This document shows positions 26,809 to 36,595 of a DNA stretch of 64,000 bases, piece by piece. The DNA lies in contig JBEEPT010000159.1 of assembly GCA_041190985.1 (NCBI GenBank), forward strand, positions 38,551 through 102,550. The letters are read 5' to 3'. The notes beneath the pieces were generated by a model. The model searched no databases and was not told the DNA's origin. It saw nothing but the letters and a program-made list of their open reading frames with translations. Source of the DNA: Malikia sp041190985. Its GTDB lineage: Bacteria; Pseudomonadota; Gammaproteobacteria; Burkholderiales; Burkholderiaceae_C. The position numbers were made by a program, and so were the translations under genes. Each line of letters opens with the position of its first letter. The stretch's first letter is position 1.

Positions 26809-26833
26809 GAAGTGGCATTCGCCCGCTGATTTG

Positions 26834-27796
26834 TCAGGCCAGAACGGTTTCCCTGATTCGGGTCGGGGTGTTCTGCATGAAGGCCCAGGTGTGGTCGAAA
26901 TCCACCACGCCCGCCTGCGATCCGAGGCCGGTGGCATTGAGCGCCGAGGTGGCCTGGGCAAACCGCACGGCCTGCTCCGGATCCAGGCCACGGTTGATCG
27001 CCACGGCAAAGCCGGCATTGAAGGCGTCGCCACAGCCGCAGGTGCAGCGCACATCGACCTCAAATGCGGGGATATGGAAGCGCACGCCATTGCGGTCGTG
27101 GTAATAGGCGCCGTCAGCCCCCAGGGTAAAGACACAGCAGCCGACGCCCCGCTCCAGGAAGAATTCGGACGTGCCTTCCAGGTCGTTGCGACCGGTCAGG
27201 GCGTGGGCCTCCTCGATCGAGGGCATGAAATAGTCGGTGTAGGGCAGGATCTGTTCGACTGCCTGCATCTCGGCCGGGGAGGTGGCAAACACGTCGACCG
27301 TGGTCACGGCGCCCTTGTCCTGCGCATGGCGCGCCAGGCGCGCGTTCTGGCCCTGGTCCATGCGCGTCATCAGGCCGACGCCGCCGAAATGCACCACGCG
27401 GGCATCGGCCACGCGGTCGAATTGCGCCTCGTCGATGTAGAAGTCACCGGTCGCGCCTTTCAGGTGCAATACCGGGCGCGAGCCGTCGGCGCGCGTGGTC
27501 ACGATCGAGGAGGAGGTGCGTCCGCCCGCAATGGTCTGGAGGAATTCGGTATCGACGGAAAAGTCCTGCAGCCGCCTGCGCACCCATTCGCCCATCAGGT
27601 CATTGCCGATGCCTCCGATCGCCTGCACCGACAGGCCCATCTTGGCCGCCGCAATGGCGGCGGTGCCGGCGGCACCGGAAACGGCCAGGGCGAAATCCTC
27701 GACCAGATAGGTTCCGCCGCCGTCGGGCATCTGCACGAACGGCCAGCCCAGGCAATCGAAGGTGATGAATCCAATGGTGGAGTAGTCGTATTTCAT
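26834..27796 (-). CDS. PfkB-family carbohydrate kinase
   Basis: 320 residues, ribokinase fold. The N-terminal GG motif region is AVSGAAGTAAIAAAKMGLSV with GGIGNDLMGEWV, and the C-terminal signature is CTCGCGDAFNAGF in place of the usual DTTGAGDAFxxG: the catalytic Asp of GDAF is present, while the preceding Asp and two small residues are Cys. Such kinases phosphorylate sugars, nucleosides or sugar acids using ATP. Starts 11 bp after the permease stop; last gene of the transporter operon, so it should phosphorylate the imported compound. Confidence 0.9.
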   Translation of the reverse strand: MKYDYSTIGFITFDCLGWPFVQMPDGGGTYLVEDFALAVSGAAGTAAIAAAKMGLSVQAIGGIGNDLMGEWVRRRLQDFSVDTEFLQTIAGGRTSSSIVTTRADGSRPVLHLKGATGDFYIDEAQFDRVADARVVHFGGVGLMTRMDQGQNARLARHAQDKGAVTTVDVFATSPAEMQAVEQILPYTDYFMPSIEEAHALTGRNDLEGTSEFFLERGVGCCVFTLGADGAYYHDRNGVRFHIPAFEVDVRCTCGCGDAFNAGFAVAINRGLDPEQAVRFAQATSALNATGLGSQAGVVDFDHTWAFMQNTPTRIRETVLA

Positions 27797-27807
27797 GCTG
27801 CTTTCCC

Positions 27808-28755
27808 TCAGGTTGTCGGGCGCTTGCCAAATGCAACCGCCAGAATGATGATGGCGCCGGCCACCATGTACTGCTCGCTCACGTCCAGGCCCATGATGAT
27901 CAGGCCGTTGTTGATGGTGCCGATGAGCAGGGCGCCCACGAAGGTGCCGATGATGGAGCCCTTGCCGCCGTAGAGGCTGGTGCCGCCCAGGATCACCGCG
28001 GCGATGGCGGACAGCTCGGCACCGGTGCCGAAGTTGTAGCGCGCCGTCTGCATCATCCCCGAATACAGCATGCCGGCGATCGCTGCGGCCGCACCCGTGA
28101 GCAGGAAGCAGTAGAGCTTGGTGCGGGACGTGTTCACGCCGGAGTAGCGCGCCGCCACCCGGTTGCCGCCGGTGGCCAGCACCTCGCGGCCGAAGGGCGT
28201 GTACTTGAGCACGAAATGCCCGGCCGCGGTGGCCACCAGGGACCACAGCAACAGCGACGGCAGCATGCCCAGGTTGCCCTGGCCAAACAGGCTGTTGAAG
28301 GTGTCATCCGCAATCGACACCGGCTTGGTGTAGGTGACCCGCATGTCCAGGCCACGGATGAACTGCATCATGCCCAGCGTCACGAGGAACGACGGAATGT
28401 TGACGTAGGTGACAAAGAAGCCGTTCAGCAGGCCGACGCCCAGGCCGCACAGCAGGCCGACCAGGACGGCGGCGAGCCAGCCGTGGCCGGCCTGCATGGT
28501 GAGGCCGGCTGCCAGCGCGGCCAGCGCGGCCGTGGAGCCGACGGAAAGGTCGAGTTCTCCGGCCGAGATGATGAAGGTCATCGCCACCGCCATCACGACG
28601 ATCATCGAGGTCGTGCGGGCGATGTTGAACAGGTTGGCCACCGTCAGGAAGCCCTGGTCGCCGATGGTGAAGGAGAAGAAGGCGATGACGATCGCAAAGA
28701 AGATGTAGACGACATAGTCTTGCCAGCTTCCACGGGGCATGAGCAGTTTCTGCAT
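27808..28755 (-). CDS. Sugar ABC transporter permease (RbsC type)
   Basis: 315 residues, eight to ten hydrophobic segments. IISAGELDLSVGSTAALAA near residue 65 and ILGGTSLYGGKGSIIGTFVGAL followed by SEQYMVAGAIIILAVAF at the end are hallmarks of RbsC/XylH-type permeases. It is 30 bp after the ATPase gene and 11 bp before the kinase gene. Forms the channel for the periplasmic binding protein at 30360. Confidence 0.92.
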   Translation of the reverse strand: MQKLLMPRGSWQDYVVYIFFAIVIAFFSFTIGDQGFLTVANLFNIARTTSMIVVMAVAMTFIISAGELDLSVGSTAALAALAAGLTMQAGHGWLAAVLVGLLCGLGVGLLNGFFVTYVNIPSFLVTLGMMQFIRGLDMRVTYTKPVSIADDTFNSLFGQGNLGMLPSLLLWSLVATAAGHFVLKYTPFGREVLATGGNRVAARYSGVNTSRTKLYCFLLTGAAAAIAGMLYSGMMQTARYNFGTGAELSAIAAVILGGTSLYGGKGSIIGTFVGALLIGTINNGLIIMGLDVSEQYMVAGAIIILAVAFGKRPTT

Positions 28756-28785
28756 GATCAGAAAAGGTATTCGTTGTTCAGGGGG

Positions 28786-30300
<1,515 letters not shown>

Positions 30301-30318
30301 GTGAGATGACCGCAGGAG

Positions 30319-30349
30319 CAGTCCCCGGGCCTGGCTGGCCCGGGGACTG
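30319..30349 (-). terminator. Intercistronic hairpin after sugar-binding protein gene
   Basis: CAGTCCCCGGGC (30319-30330) and GCCCGGGGACTG (30338-30349) make a perfect 12-bp stem with a 7-nt loop. No T run. It lies between the binding-protein stop and the ATPase start, where it would protect the 5' message and reduce downstream expression. Confidence 0.55.
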
Positions 30350-30359
30350 CCGGTCGCGA

Positions 30360-31532
30360 TTACATTTTCTTCAGATCAGCTGCCATCGCGGTCGGCAGCT
30401 CGGTGCGGTAGATCGTCTTGTAGGACGCCGGCAGGTTGGCGCGCTTGACGGCCAGCGGCGGCACCACCACGTACGGCGGGGTGGACGCGCCAATCAGGGC
30501 CAGGGCGCCGACCGTCGCTTCGGCCACGCCCTGGTCATACGGGCGCTGCGAAGAGATGCCAGCGATCAGGCCGTTCTTGGCCACGTTGCCGGCCACGATC
30601 TGGTCGAAGTTCTCGCACACGATCTTGAAGTTGCCGCCGTTCTTGCCGGCAACGTTGGCGGCGGTGGCAGCGCCCATGGCCGGGATCGACCAGGAGCCAT
30701 ACAGGCCCTTCAGGTTGGGGTAGCGGGCCAGCATTGCCTGGGCCACTTCCTGGCCCTTGTTGGGGTTGTCATGACCGGCGACGGTCACCAGGTTGATGTT
30801 GGGGTACTTGGCCATCAGGCGCGCGACAAAGCCTTCGTAGCGCAGGTTGGTCACGTAGAAGTCATTGGCGAAGAACATGGCGCCCACGTCGCCCTTGCCG
30901 CCGACCGACTCGGCCAGCAGGTCGGCCACGTACATGCCCAGCGCCAGGTTGTCGGACGAAATGATGGAGGCGTAGTCCTTGCCCGGGTTCATGCCGTCGA
31001 CCGCCTGGTCGATGAACACCACCTTGGCGCCGCCGGCCTGCACCTTCTTGTAGGCCTGGGCGGTGGTCTGGCTGTTCAGGGGGATGGAGACCAGCAGGTT
31101 GGGCTTGAGCACCGAGATCGCCTCGAGGTCGGCGATCTGCTTGGCGTCGTCCCAGTCGGCGTTGGTTTCAGCGACGACCTTGATGCCCAGCTTGGAGAAG
31201 GTTTCCTTCAGGCCCTTGAGCTGCTCGGACGCCCAGTCGTCGCCCAGCCAGCCCATCGAGATCGCCACGGTGAAGTTGCCGGCCTTGATCTTGGCGGCCT
31301 GCTCGGGGGTGATCTTCAGCGACGAGGCCAGCACACCCTTCTCGCCACGCTGGCCATCGCTCACCACGGTGTTGGACAGGTCATCGATCTTGGCCAGCTC
31401 CAGCGTCTTGGCCGACGGCGCCTTGTACCACAGCGGGTGCTTGACGTTGCCGATGGCGGCCTGGGCCACCATCGGGATGGCAGCGGCTGCCACCGCGCTC
31501 AGCGCGAATTTGGCAAGGGTTCGCTTGTTCAT
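30360..31532 (-). CDS. Sugar ABC transporter substrate-binding protein (CUT2 class)
   Basis: 390 residues; Sec signal MNKRTLAKFALSAVAAAAIP with cut after AQA near residue 29. The mature part is a periplasmic-binding protein of the ribose/galactose type (FTVAISMGWLGDDWASEQLK, NADWDDAKQIADLEAISV, ANDFYVTNLRYEGF, ENFDQIVAG). It is larger than ribose-binding proteins (about 300). Start at 31532 with AGGAGACATATC upstream. Preceded by the hydrolase gene; ligand unknown but probably sugar-like. Confidence 0.92.
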   Translation of the reverse strand: MNKRTLAKFALSAVAAAAIPMVAQAAIGNVKHPLWYKAPSAKTLELAKIDDLSNTVVSDGQRGEKGVLASSLKITPEQAAKIKAGNFTVAISMGWLGDDWASEQLKGLKETFSKLGIKVVAETNADWDDAKQIADLEAISVLKPNLLVSIPLNSQTTAQAYKKVQAGGAKVVFIDQAVDGMNPGKDYASIISSDNLALGMYVADLLAESVGGKGDVGAMFFANDFYVTNLRYEGFVARLMAKYPNINLVTVAGHDNPNKGQEVAQAMLARYPNLKGLYGSWSIPAMGAATAANVAGKNGGNFKIVCENFDQIVAGNVAKNGLIAGISSQRPYDQGVAEATVGALALIGASTPPYVVVPPLAVKRANLPASYKTIYRTELPTAMAADLKKM

Positions 31533-31612
31533 GATATGTCTCCTGTCTATGTAGTTGATGCGGAATTTCCGCGTGAATTTGGCGCGGCACACCCAGAGAT
31601 CCCGCAGCAGGT

Positions 31613-31630
31613 GGTGCCGGCGCCGGCACC
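31613..31630. repeat. Palindrome upstream of sugar-binding protein gene
   Basis: GGTGCCGG-CG-CCGGCACC is an 8-bp inverted repeat with a 2-bp centre, 81 bp upstream of the binding-protein start and 19 bp past the hydrolase stop. It could be an mRNA hairpin or an operator; no T run. Confidence 0.4.
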
Positions 31631-31648
31631 TGCTGCAGGCTTGCCCGG

Positions 31649-32560
31649 TCAGCGCTCCAGCATGAAGCTGCGCAGCATCTCGGCCAGGCGATGCTCGGCT
31701 TCCAGCGCCAGGCTGTGGCCGCATTCCTCGAACACCGCAGCCCGCTCGACCCCTTCCGAGACGTCGCGCATCTGCTGCTCGACCAGCGGGCCGAAGAATT
31801 CGGGCGCGCCGATGGTCATGATCGGCAGGCTCAGCTTCTGCTGGCCCAGTTCCTGGTTGATCCGGGCATTCTTCAGGCCGGCGCGATAGGTCTCCATGCA
31901 GCCACGCAGGCCGCCCGGGGCGCGCAGGCAGGCGATCCACTCGGTCAGCGCCTCTTCCGAGATCGCATTCGGGTTCCAGGTCTCGGCCTTGATCCAGAAC
32001 TCCCAGAACTCGCGCTCATGGCCCGTGATGAGCATCTCGGGCAGGTGGGGGATCCAGAAGAAGGGGATGTGCCAGACCCAGACGCCCTGCTGCCGGAATT
32101 GCGAGGAGATGTTCTTCGGCGTGAAGTTCGACCATTCCTCCAGGCCGGCGCCGGAGAGCAGCATTTCGCAGAACGACAGGGTCTTGACGCGATCGCGCTG
32201 GGTGGCGGCCAGGGCGTAGGCGAACTCCGCGCCCCGGTCCTCGCCGTGCACGTGGAACTGGGTGTGGCCGAGCTGGGTCATCAGTTCGACCATGTCCTGC
32301 GCGTTGGTCAGCGAGTCATAGCCTTCTTCCACCGGGGGCTTGTCGGTGTAGCCGAAGCCGCGCAGGTCGGGTGCGACCACCGTGAAGTGAGGGGTCAGCA
32401 GCGGGATCAGCTTGTGCCAGTAGAAGTTGGTCTTGGGCGTGCCATGGATCAGCAGCAGCGGTTCGCCCTGGCCGGCAGTCACGTAGTGCATGCGGATGCC
32501 GTTGACGCGGGCGCGTCCGTGTTTCACCGGCTGGCCAAGGTGGTCATACATCTCTGCCAT
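31649..32560 (-). CDS. Alpha/beta hydrolase, epoxide hydrolase/dehalogenase-like
   Basis: 303 residues. Oxyanion motif HGTP (39-42), PDLRGFGYTDKP (64-75), nucleophile elbow GEDRGAE with Asp108 as nucleophile (not Ser), and His282 in ECGHSLALE. The Asp nucleophile is shared by epoxide hydrolases and haloacid/haloalkane dehalogenases, separating it from esterases. Start at the ATG at 32560; the upstream residues overlap a promoter-like region. First gene of the transporter/kinase operon, so its substrate is probably the imported compound or a derivative. Confidence 0.88.
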   Translation of the reverse strand: MAEMYDHLGQPVKHGRARVNGIRMHYVTAGQGEPLLLIHGTPKTNFYWHKLIPLLTPHFTVVAPDLRGFGYTDKPPVEEGYDSLTNAQDMVELMTQLGHTQFHVHGEDRGAEFAYALAATQRDRVKTLSFCEMLLSGAGLEEWSNFTPKNISSQFRQQGVWVWHIPFFWIPHLPEMLITGHEREFWEFWIKAETWNPNAISEEALTEWIACLRAPGGLRGCMETYRAGLKNARINQELGQQKLSLPIMTIGAPEFFGPLVEQQMRDVSEGVERAAVFEECGHSLALEAEHRLAEMLRSFMLER

Positions 32561-32670
32561 GTGCTTGTTCCTTTCTGTCTCTCTAGGTGCGGTCTGTACT
32601 TGCCTGGGTCTTCTGCCGCCCGGGGCCGCCGCTGCGGCCGGGTTGTTGGCTTGTCGACTTCGGCTCGATG

Positions 32671-32682
32671 ATACATATGTAT
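32671..32682. promoter_or_regulatory. Palindromic operator candidate 1
   Basis: ATACATATGTAT is a perfect 12-bp palindrome, 111 bp upstream of the hydrolase start. It shares ACATATGT with the site at 33007. GntR-, SorC- or LacI-type binding is possible; no protein can be assigned. Confidence 0.45.
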
Positions 32683-33006
32683 CCATAGAAATCAAACTGT
32701 TCACTATCAGGGTTTATACCGAAGCCCGTTGTCAATACGGCATCCATTGTGCTGGCCTGGCGGTGCGCTTCGGGCAGTGGTGGCACTGTGCTGCCTGCTT
32801 CCTGCTAGGACATGGCATGAGCCATCCTGGTGAGGGCGGCTGGCCTGAAGGCGCCGATTTCTGGCCGCGCGCTGCGGCGCCTTGCCGGCCCGTCGGCACT
32901 GGGCTGGGGCCAGTCGCTCGCAGCGTCACCACGCAGGGCCTGACGAGGCGGTACTGGCCGGAGGGTGGGCGGTCTGCAGATGAATTTACTTTTGAAAATC
33001 GTGTAA

Positions 33007-33016
33007 GACATATGTC
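33007..33016. promoter_or_regulatory. Palindromic operator candidate 2
   Basis: GACATATGTC is a perfect 10-bp palindrome with the ACATATGT core of the 32671 site, 240 bp upstream of the oxidoreductase start. Confidence 0.4.
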
Positions 33017-33174
33017 CCGCACTGCTTGCCAGGGTGCTGCTACTGACAAGCCAGGACGTGGCGCGCCGCAGGCTGTGCTCATGGAGGGGATTTTCCGGGC
33101 ATTGCCCCAGGGGATGCCAAGCGCGGCGCGCTCCGGGGTCGGAGAACTTTTTCGTTTTCCAGAAACCCGTCGGC

Positions 33175-33203
33175 TTGTTTTGTTTTGAACAATGTGACAT
33201 ACT
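33175..33203 (+). promoter_or_regulatory. Possible promoter of the oxidoreductase/Aco operon
   Basis: TTGTTT (33175-33180), 17-bp spacer and CATACT (33198-33203) lie 52 bp before the start of the oxidoreductase gene, in the only AT-rich stretch there. The boxes match the consensus only partly. Confidence 0.4.
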
Positions 33204-33255
33204 AAAAAACAAATGTGCAGCCAAGCTGCGTTCCACCACCGTAGACGGAGACCCG

Positions 33256-34572
33256 ATGTCAACCTTTCAGCCTAGCGGCCTCGCCGCTGATCTCTATGCA
33301 CGCTCCCTGACCGGCAAGCCGATCCGGATCGGACTGATCGGGTCCGGGATGATGGGCACCGACATCGTCACCCAGGTCTGCCAGATGAAGGGCATCACGG
33401 TCGCTGCGATCGCCGACATCAACGTCAGTTCCGCCCTGGCAGCGCTCGACGCCGCCGGCCATGCCGCCGGCACGGGCAAGACCGTCGACAACCAGGGCGC
33501 CTTCGAGCGCGCCGTGGAGAGTGGTTACGTGGCGGTCACGCAGAACTCGCAGCTCGTGTGCGAGAGCGGGCTGATCGACGTCGTCGTCGATGCCACGGGC
33601 AAGCCGGATGTGGGCGCGATCATCGGCCTCAATGCGATGCAGCACGGCAAGCACCTGGTGATGATGAATGTCGAGGCCGACGTGACCATCGGCGCCTACC
33701 TGAAGCACGAGGCCGACAAGCTGGGCGTCATCTACTCGCTCGGTGCCGGCGACGAGCCGAGCGCGACCATCGAGCTCATCAACTTCGTGAGCGCCCTGGG
33801 CTATCCGGTGGTGGCAGCCGGCAAGGGCAAGAACAATCCCCTGAACATCGACGCGACGCCCGATGACTACCGGGCCGAAGCGCTGAGCAAGTCGCTGAAC
33901 CCGCGCCTGCTGGTCGAGTTCGTGGATGGCTCGAAGACGGCGGTCGAGATGTCGGCCATCGCGAATGCCACCGGCCTGATCCCCGACGTCCCGGGCATGC
34001 ACGGCCCGTCTGCCACCGTGGACGAGCTGCACAAGGTCCTGTGTCCCCGCGAGGACGGCGGCGTGCTGAGCCGCAAGGGCGTGGTCGACTACACCATCGG
34101 CAAGGGCGTCGCGCCCGGCGTCTTCGTGGTCGCGGAGATGTCGCACCCGCGCCTGCGCGAGCGCATGGACTACCTGAAGCTCGGCAAGGGCCCGTACTAC
34201 ACCTTCTACCGTCCCTACCACCTGTGCAGCCTCGAGGTGCCCCTGACCTGCGCGCGCGCGGTGCTGTATGGCCGGGAAGACATGGCGCCGATCGCCAAGC
34301 CCACGGCCGAAGTCGCTGCGGTGGCCAAGCGCGACCTCAAGCCGGGCGAGCGTCTCGACGCCATCGGCGAATACACCTACCGGGCCTATGCCATGGAAGC
34401 CGAGGATGCGTTCTCCAAGCAGGCCGTGCCTTGCGGCCTGCTCGAGCGCGGCCTGGTGACGCAGCACATCAGAAAGGGTGAGCTGCTGACCTATGCCAAC
34501 ACCCAGCCCGACGAGACCGCTCTGATCGTCGAGTTGCGTCGTCGCCAGGACAAGCTGGTTCGCGGAATGTGA
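33256..34572 (+). CDS. NAD(P)-binding oxidoreductase with SAF-like C-terminal domain
   Basis: 438 residues. N-terminal Rossmann fold with GLIGSGMMG at 26-34, then a homoserine-dehydrogenase-like middle (VDATGKPDVGAIIGLNAMQ, GAGDEPSATIELINF) and a C-terminal SAF-type segment from about residue 350 (VAKRDLKPGERLDAIGEYTY). Such proteins occur in sugar-acid and branched-sugar catabolic loci, usually as NAD(P)-dependent dehydrogenases or reductases, but the reaction is not fixed. The start at 33256 is chosen over an upstream extension because the Rossmann motif is close to the N-terminus. First gene of a tight operon to 37882. Confidence 0.82.
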   Translation: MSTFQPSGLAADLYARSLTGKPIRIGLIGSGMMGTDIVTQVCQMKGITVAAIADINVSSALAALDAAGHAAGTGKTVDNQGAFERAVESGYVAVTQNSQLVCESGLIDVVVDATGKPDVGAIIGLNAMQHGKHLVMMNVEADVTIGAYLKHEADKLGVIYSLGAGDEPSATIELINFVSALGYPVVAAGKGKNNPLNIDATPDDYRAEALSKSLNPRLLVEFVDGSKTAVEMSAIANATGLIPDVPGMHGPSATVDELHKVLCPREDGGVLSRKGVVDYTIGKGVAPGVFVVAEMSHPRLRERMDYLKLGKGPYYTFYRPYHLCSLEVPLTCARAVLYGREDMAPIAKPTAEVAAVAKRDLKPGERLDAIGEYTYRAYAMEAEDAFSKQAVPCGLLERGLVTQHIRKGELLTYANTQPDETALIVELRRRQDKLVRGM

Positions 34573-34579
34573 GGAAACT

Positions 34580-35593
34580 ATGAATCAGGAAAGAGTGATT
34601 GAGCTGCCGGCCATCTACGAGAAGCTGGGGCGCGAGAAGCTGCACGAAGCGCTGCGTCAGATGCATCTGATACGCATGTTCGAAGAGGGCGCCGAGCAGT
34701 CCTACATGAAGGGCCTGGTGCACGGCACCATGCACCTGTCCATCGGCCAGGAAGCCAGCGCCGTCGGCGTCGGCATCCTGCTGGACAAGGGCGACTACAT
34801 CACCTCGACCCATCGCGGCCATGGCCACTGCATCGCCAAGGGGGCGGAGCCGAAATACATGTTCGCCGAGTTCTTCGGCAAGGACACCGGCTACTGCCGC
34901 GGGCGCGGTGGCTCCATGCACATCGCCGATGTCAGCAGCGGCAACCTGGGGGCCAACGGCATCGTGGGCGGCGGCATGCCGATCGCGGTCGGCGCCGCCC
35001 TGGCGCTGAAGCAGACCAGGAAGCGCAACGTCGTGATCTGCTTCTTTGGCGACGGCGCGAACAACGAAGGCGCGTTCCACGAGAGCCTCAACATGGCCGC
35101 GATCTGGAAGCTGCCCGTCGTGTTTGTCTGCGAGAACAACAAGTACGGCATGTCGACCTCGATCGACCGCTCAACCGCGGTGAAGTCCATTTCCCAGCGG
35201 GCCAAGGCCTACGACATTCCCGGCGTCACCGTCGACGGCAACAACCTGGCCGCCGTGGCCACCGCCGCGGACGAAGCGATCGAGCGCGCCCGCAACGGCG
35301 AGGGCCCGACGCTGCTGGAGTGCATCACCTACCGCCACCGCGGCCATTCGAAGAGCGACCGCAACCGCTACCGCACCAAGGAAGAGATCGAGAGCTGGAT
35401 CCAGCGCGACCCGATCCAGTTCTTCCAGCAGGAACTGCTCGAGCACGAGCTCATCAGCGAGGACGAGGTCAAGGACATCGTCGCGCGGGTGGAGCAGGAA
35501 ATCGAGACGGGCATCCAGTTCGCCAAGGACAGCCCGGCGCCCGAGCTGTCCAGCCTGACCAATTTTGTCTACACGACCAAGAAGGAGCAATGA
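34580..35593 (+). CDS. acoA: Acetoin-dehydrogenase-like E1 alpha subunit (ThDP)
   Basis: 337 residues. The thiamine-diphosphate motif GDGANNEGAFHESLNMAAIW runs to VCENN, with MHLSIGQEA early on and TYRHRGHSKSD late, as in E1 alpha of acetoin and other 2-oxo acid dehydrogenases. E1 decarboxylates or cleaves the substrate and transfers the acyl group to lipoyl-E2. 7 bp after the oxidoreductase and 1 bp before the beta subunit. The presence of an AcoC-type E2 supports the acetoin-dehydrogenase class, but the true substrate may be another dicarbonyl or alpha-hydroxyketone. Confidence 0.87.
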   Translation: MNQERVIELPAIYEKLGREKLHEALRQMHLIRMFEEGAEQSYMKGLVHGTMHLSIGQEASAVGVGILLDKGDYITSTHRGHGHCIAKGAEPKYMFAEFFGKDTGYCRGRGGSMHIADVSSGNLGANGIVGGGMPIAVGAALALKQTRKRNVVICFFGDGANNEGAFHESLNMAAIWKLPVVFVCENNKYGMSTSIDRSTAVKSISQRAKAYDIPGVTVDGNNLAAVATAADEAIERARNGEGPTLLECITYRHRGHSKSDRNRYRTKEEIESWIQRDPIQFFQQELLEHELISEDEVKDIVARVEQEIETGIQFAKDSPAPELSSLTNFVYTTKKEQ

Positions 35594-35594
35594 G

Positions 35595-36593
35595 ATGGCC
35601 GCAGAAGTGCGCGAGCTTAGTTATTCCCAGGCCATCCAGGAGGCGCTTGCCATCGCCATGGAGCGTGACGACCGGGTCTTCCTGATGGGGGAGGACATCG
35701 GCGTCTACGGCGGTGCGTTCCAGGTGACGGGCGACCTGGTCCATCGCTTCGGCGAGGACCGCGTCATGGACACGCCGATCTCCGAGCTGGGCGGTGCCGG
35801 GGTTGCCGTGGGCGCGGCGCTGCTGGACCGCAGGCCGGTCTACGAGTTCCAGTTCTCGGACTTCGCCTCGCTCGCGATGGAGCAGATCGTCAACCAGGCC
35901 GCCAAGATCCGCTTCATGCTGGGCGGCAAGACCTCGGTGCCGCTGGTGATGCGCTTCCCCTGCGGCTCCGGCACTGGCGCCGCGGCGCAGCACAGCCAGA
36001 GCCTGGAAGCCTGGTTTGCCCATGTCCCCGGCCTGAAGGTGATCCAGCCGACCACGCCGCACGACGTGAAGGGCATGCTGCTGGCCGCCATCGAGGATCC
36101 GGATCCGGTCATGGTGTTCGAGCACAAGCTGCTCTACAAGATGAAGGGCCCGGTGCCGGAGGGCTACTACACCGAGCCGCTGGACAAGGCGGTCATCCGC
36201 CGCGCCGGCAGTGACGTGACAATCGCCGCGTCGGGCATCATGGTGCACCGCGCGCTGGATGCGGCGGCGGCCGTCGAGAAGGACGGCATCAGCGTGGAGG
36301 TCATCGACCTGCGCTCGCTGCGTCCGATGGACTATTCCACCCTGATCGAGAGCGTCAGCAAGACCACCCGGCTGGTGTGCGTCTACGAGGGCACGAAGCA
36401 GCTGGGCATCGGGACCGAAGTCGCCGCCGCCATCGCGGAGAGCGCCGCCTTCGACCGGCTCGACGCGCCCATCATCCGGCTCGGCGGCGCGGACTGCCCG
36501 CTGCCCTACAACCCGGACCTGGAACGCGCGGCCGTGCCGCAGGTGCCGGATATCGTGCAGGCGATCCGCGCCAGCGTCCGCGGGGGCTGCTGA
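35595..36593 (+). CDS. acoB: Acetoin-dehydrogenase-like E1 beta subunit
   Basis: 332 residues of the transketolase-like E1 beta fold: MGEDIGVYGGAFQVT, DTPISELGGAGVAVGAAL, PCGSGTGAAAQHSQSLEAWF, and VIDLRSLRPMDYSTLIESV. Pairs with the alpha subunit to bind thiamine diphosphate. The ATG at 35595 lies right behind the E1 alpha stop; the E2 gene starts 2 bp after its own stop. Confidence 0.9.
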   Translation: MAAEVRELSYSQAIQEALAIAMERDDRVFLMGEDIGVYGGAFQVTGDLVHRFGEDRVMDTPISELGGAGVAVGAALLDRRPVYEFQFSDFASLAMEQIVNQAAKIRFMLGGKTSVPLVMRFPCGSGTGAAAQHSQSLEAWFAHVPGLKVIQPTTPHDVKGMLLAAIEDPDPVMVFEHKLLYKMKGPVPEGYYTEPLDKAVIRRAGSDVTIAASGIMVHRALDAAAAVEKDGISVEVIDLRSLRPMDYSTLIESVSKTTRLVCVYEGTKQLGIGTEVAAAIAESAAFDRLDAPIIRLGGADCPLPYNPDLERAAVPQVPDIVQAIRASVRGGC

Positions 36594-36595
36594 TC

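Larger units (their letters stand above)
32561..33255. other. Divergent control region (695 bp)
   Basis: No convincing gene. It holds ATACATATGTAT (32671-32682) and GACATATGTC (33007-33016), which share the core ACATATGT, an AT-rich stretch at 33175-33215 with promoter-like boxes, and otherwise GC-rich filler. Frames that stay open here are biased against normal protein composition. It separates the hydrolase/transporter/kinase operon from the oxidoreductase/Aco operon, so it should hold both promoters. Confidence 0.55.

Noticed and set aside
32700..33188. Possible coding frame in the divergent control region
   Set aside because: Composition rich in Cys/Trp/Gly/Pro with no family likeness, lies over promoter and operator candidates.
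33034..33255. A 74-codon N-terminal extension of the oxidoreductase
   Set aside because: The extension overlaps promoter-like DNA and the Rossmann motif lies properly near the ATG at 33256.
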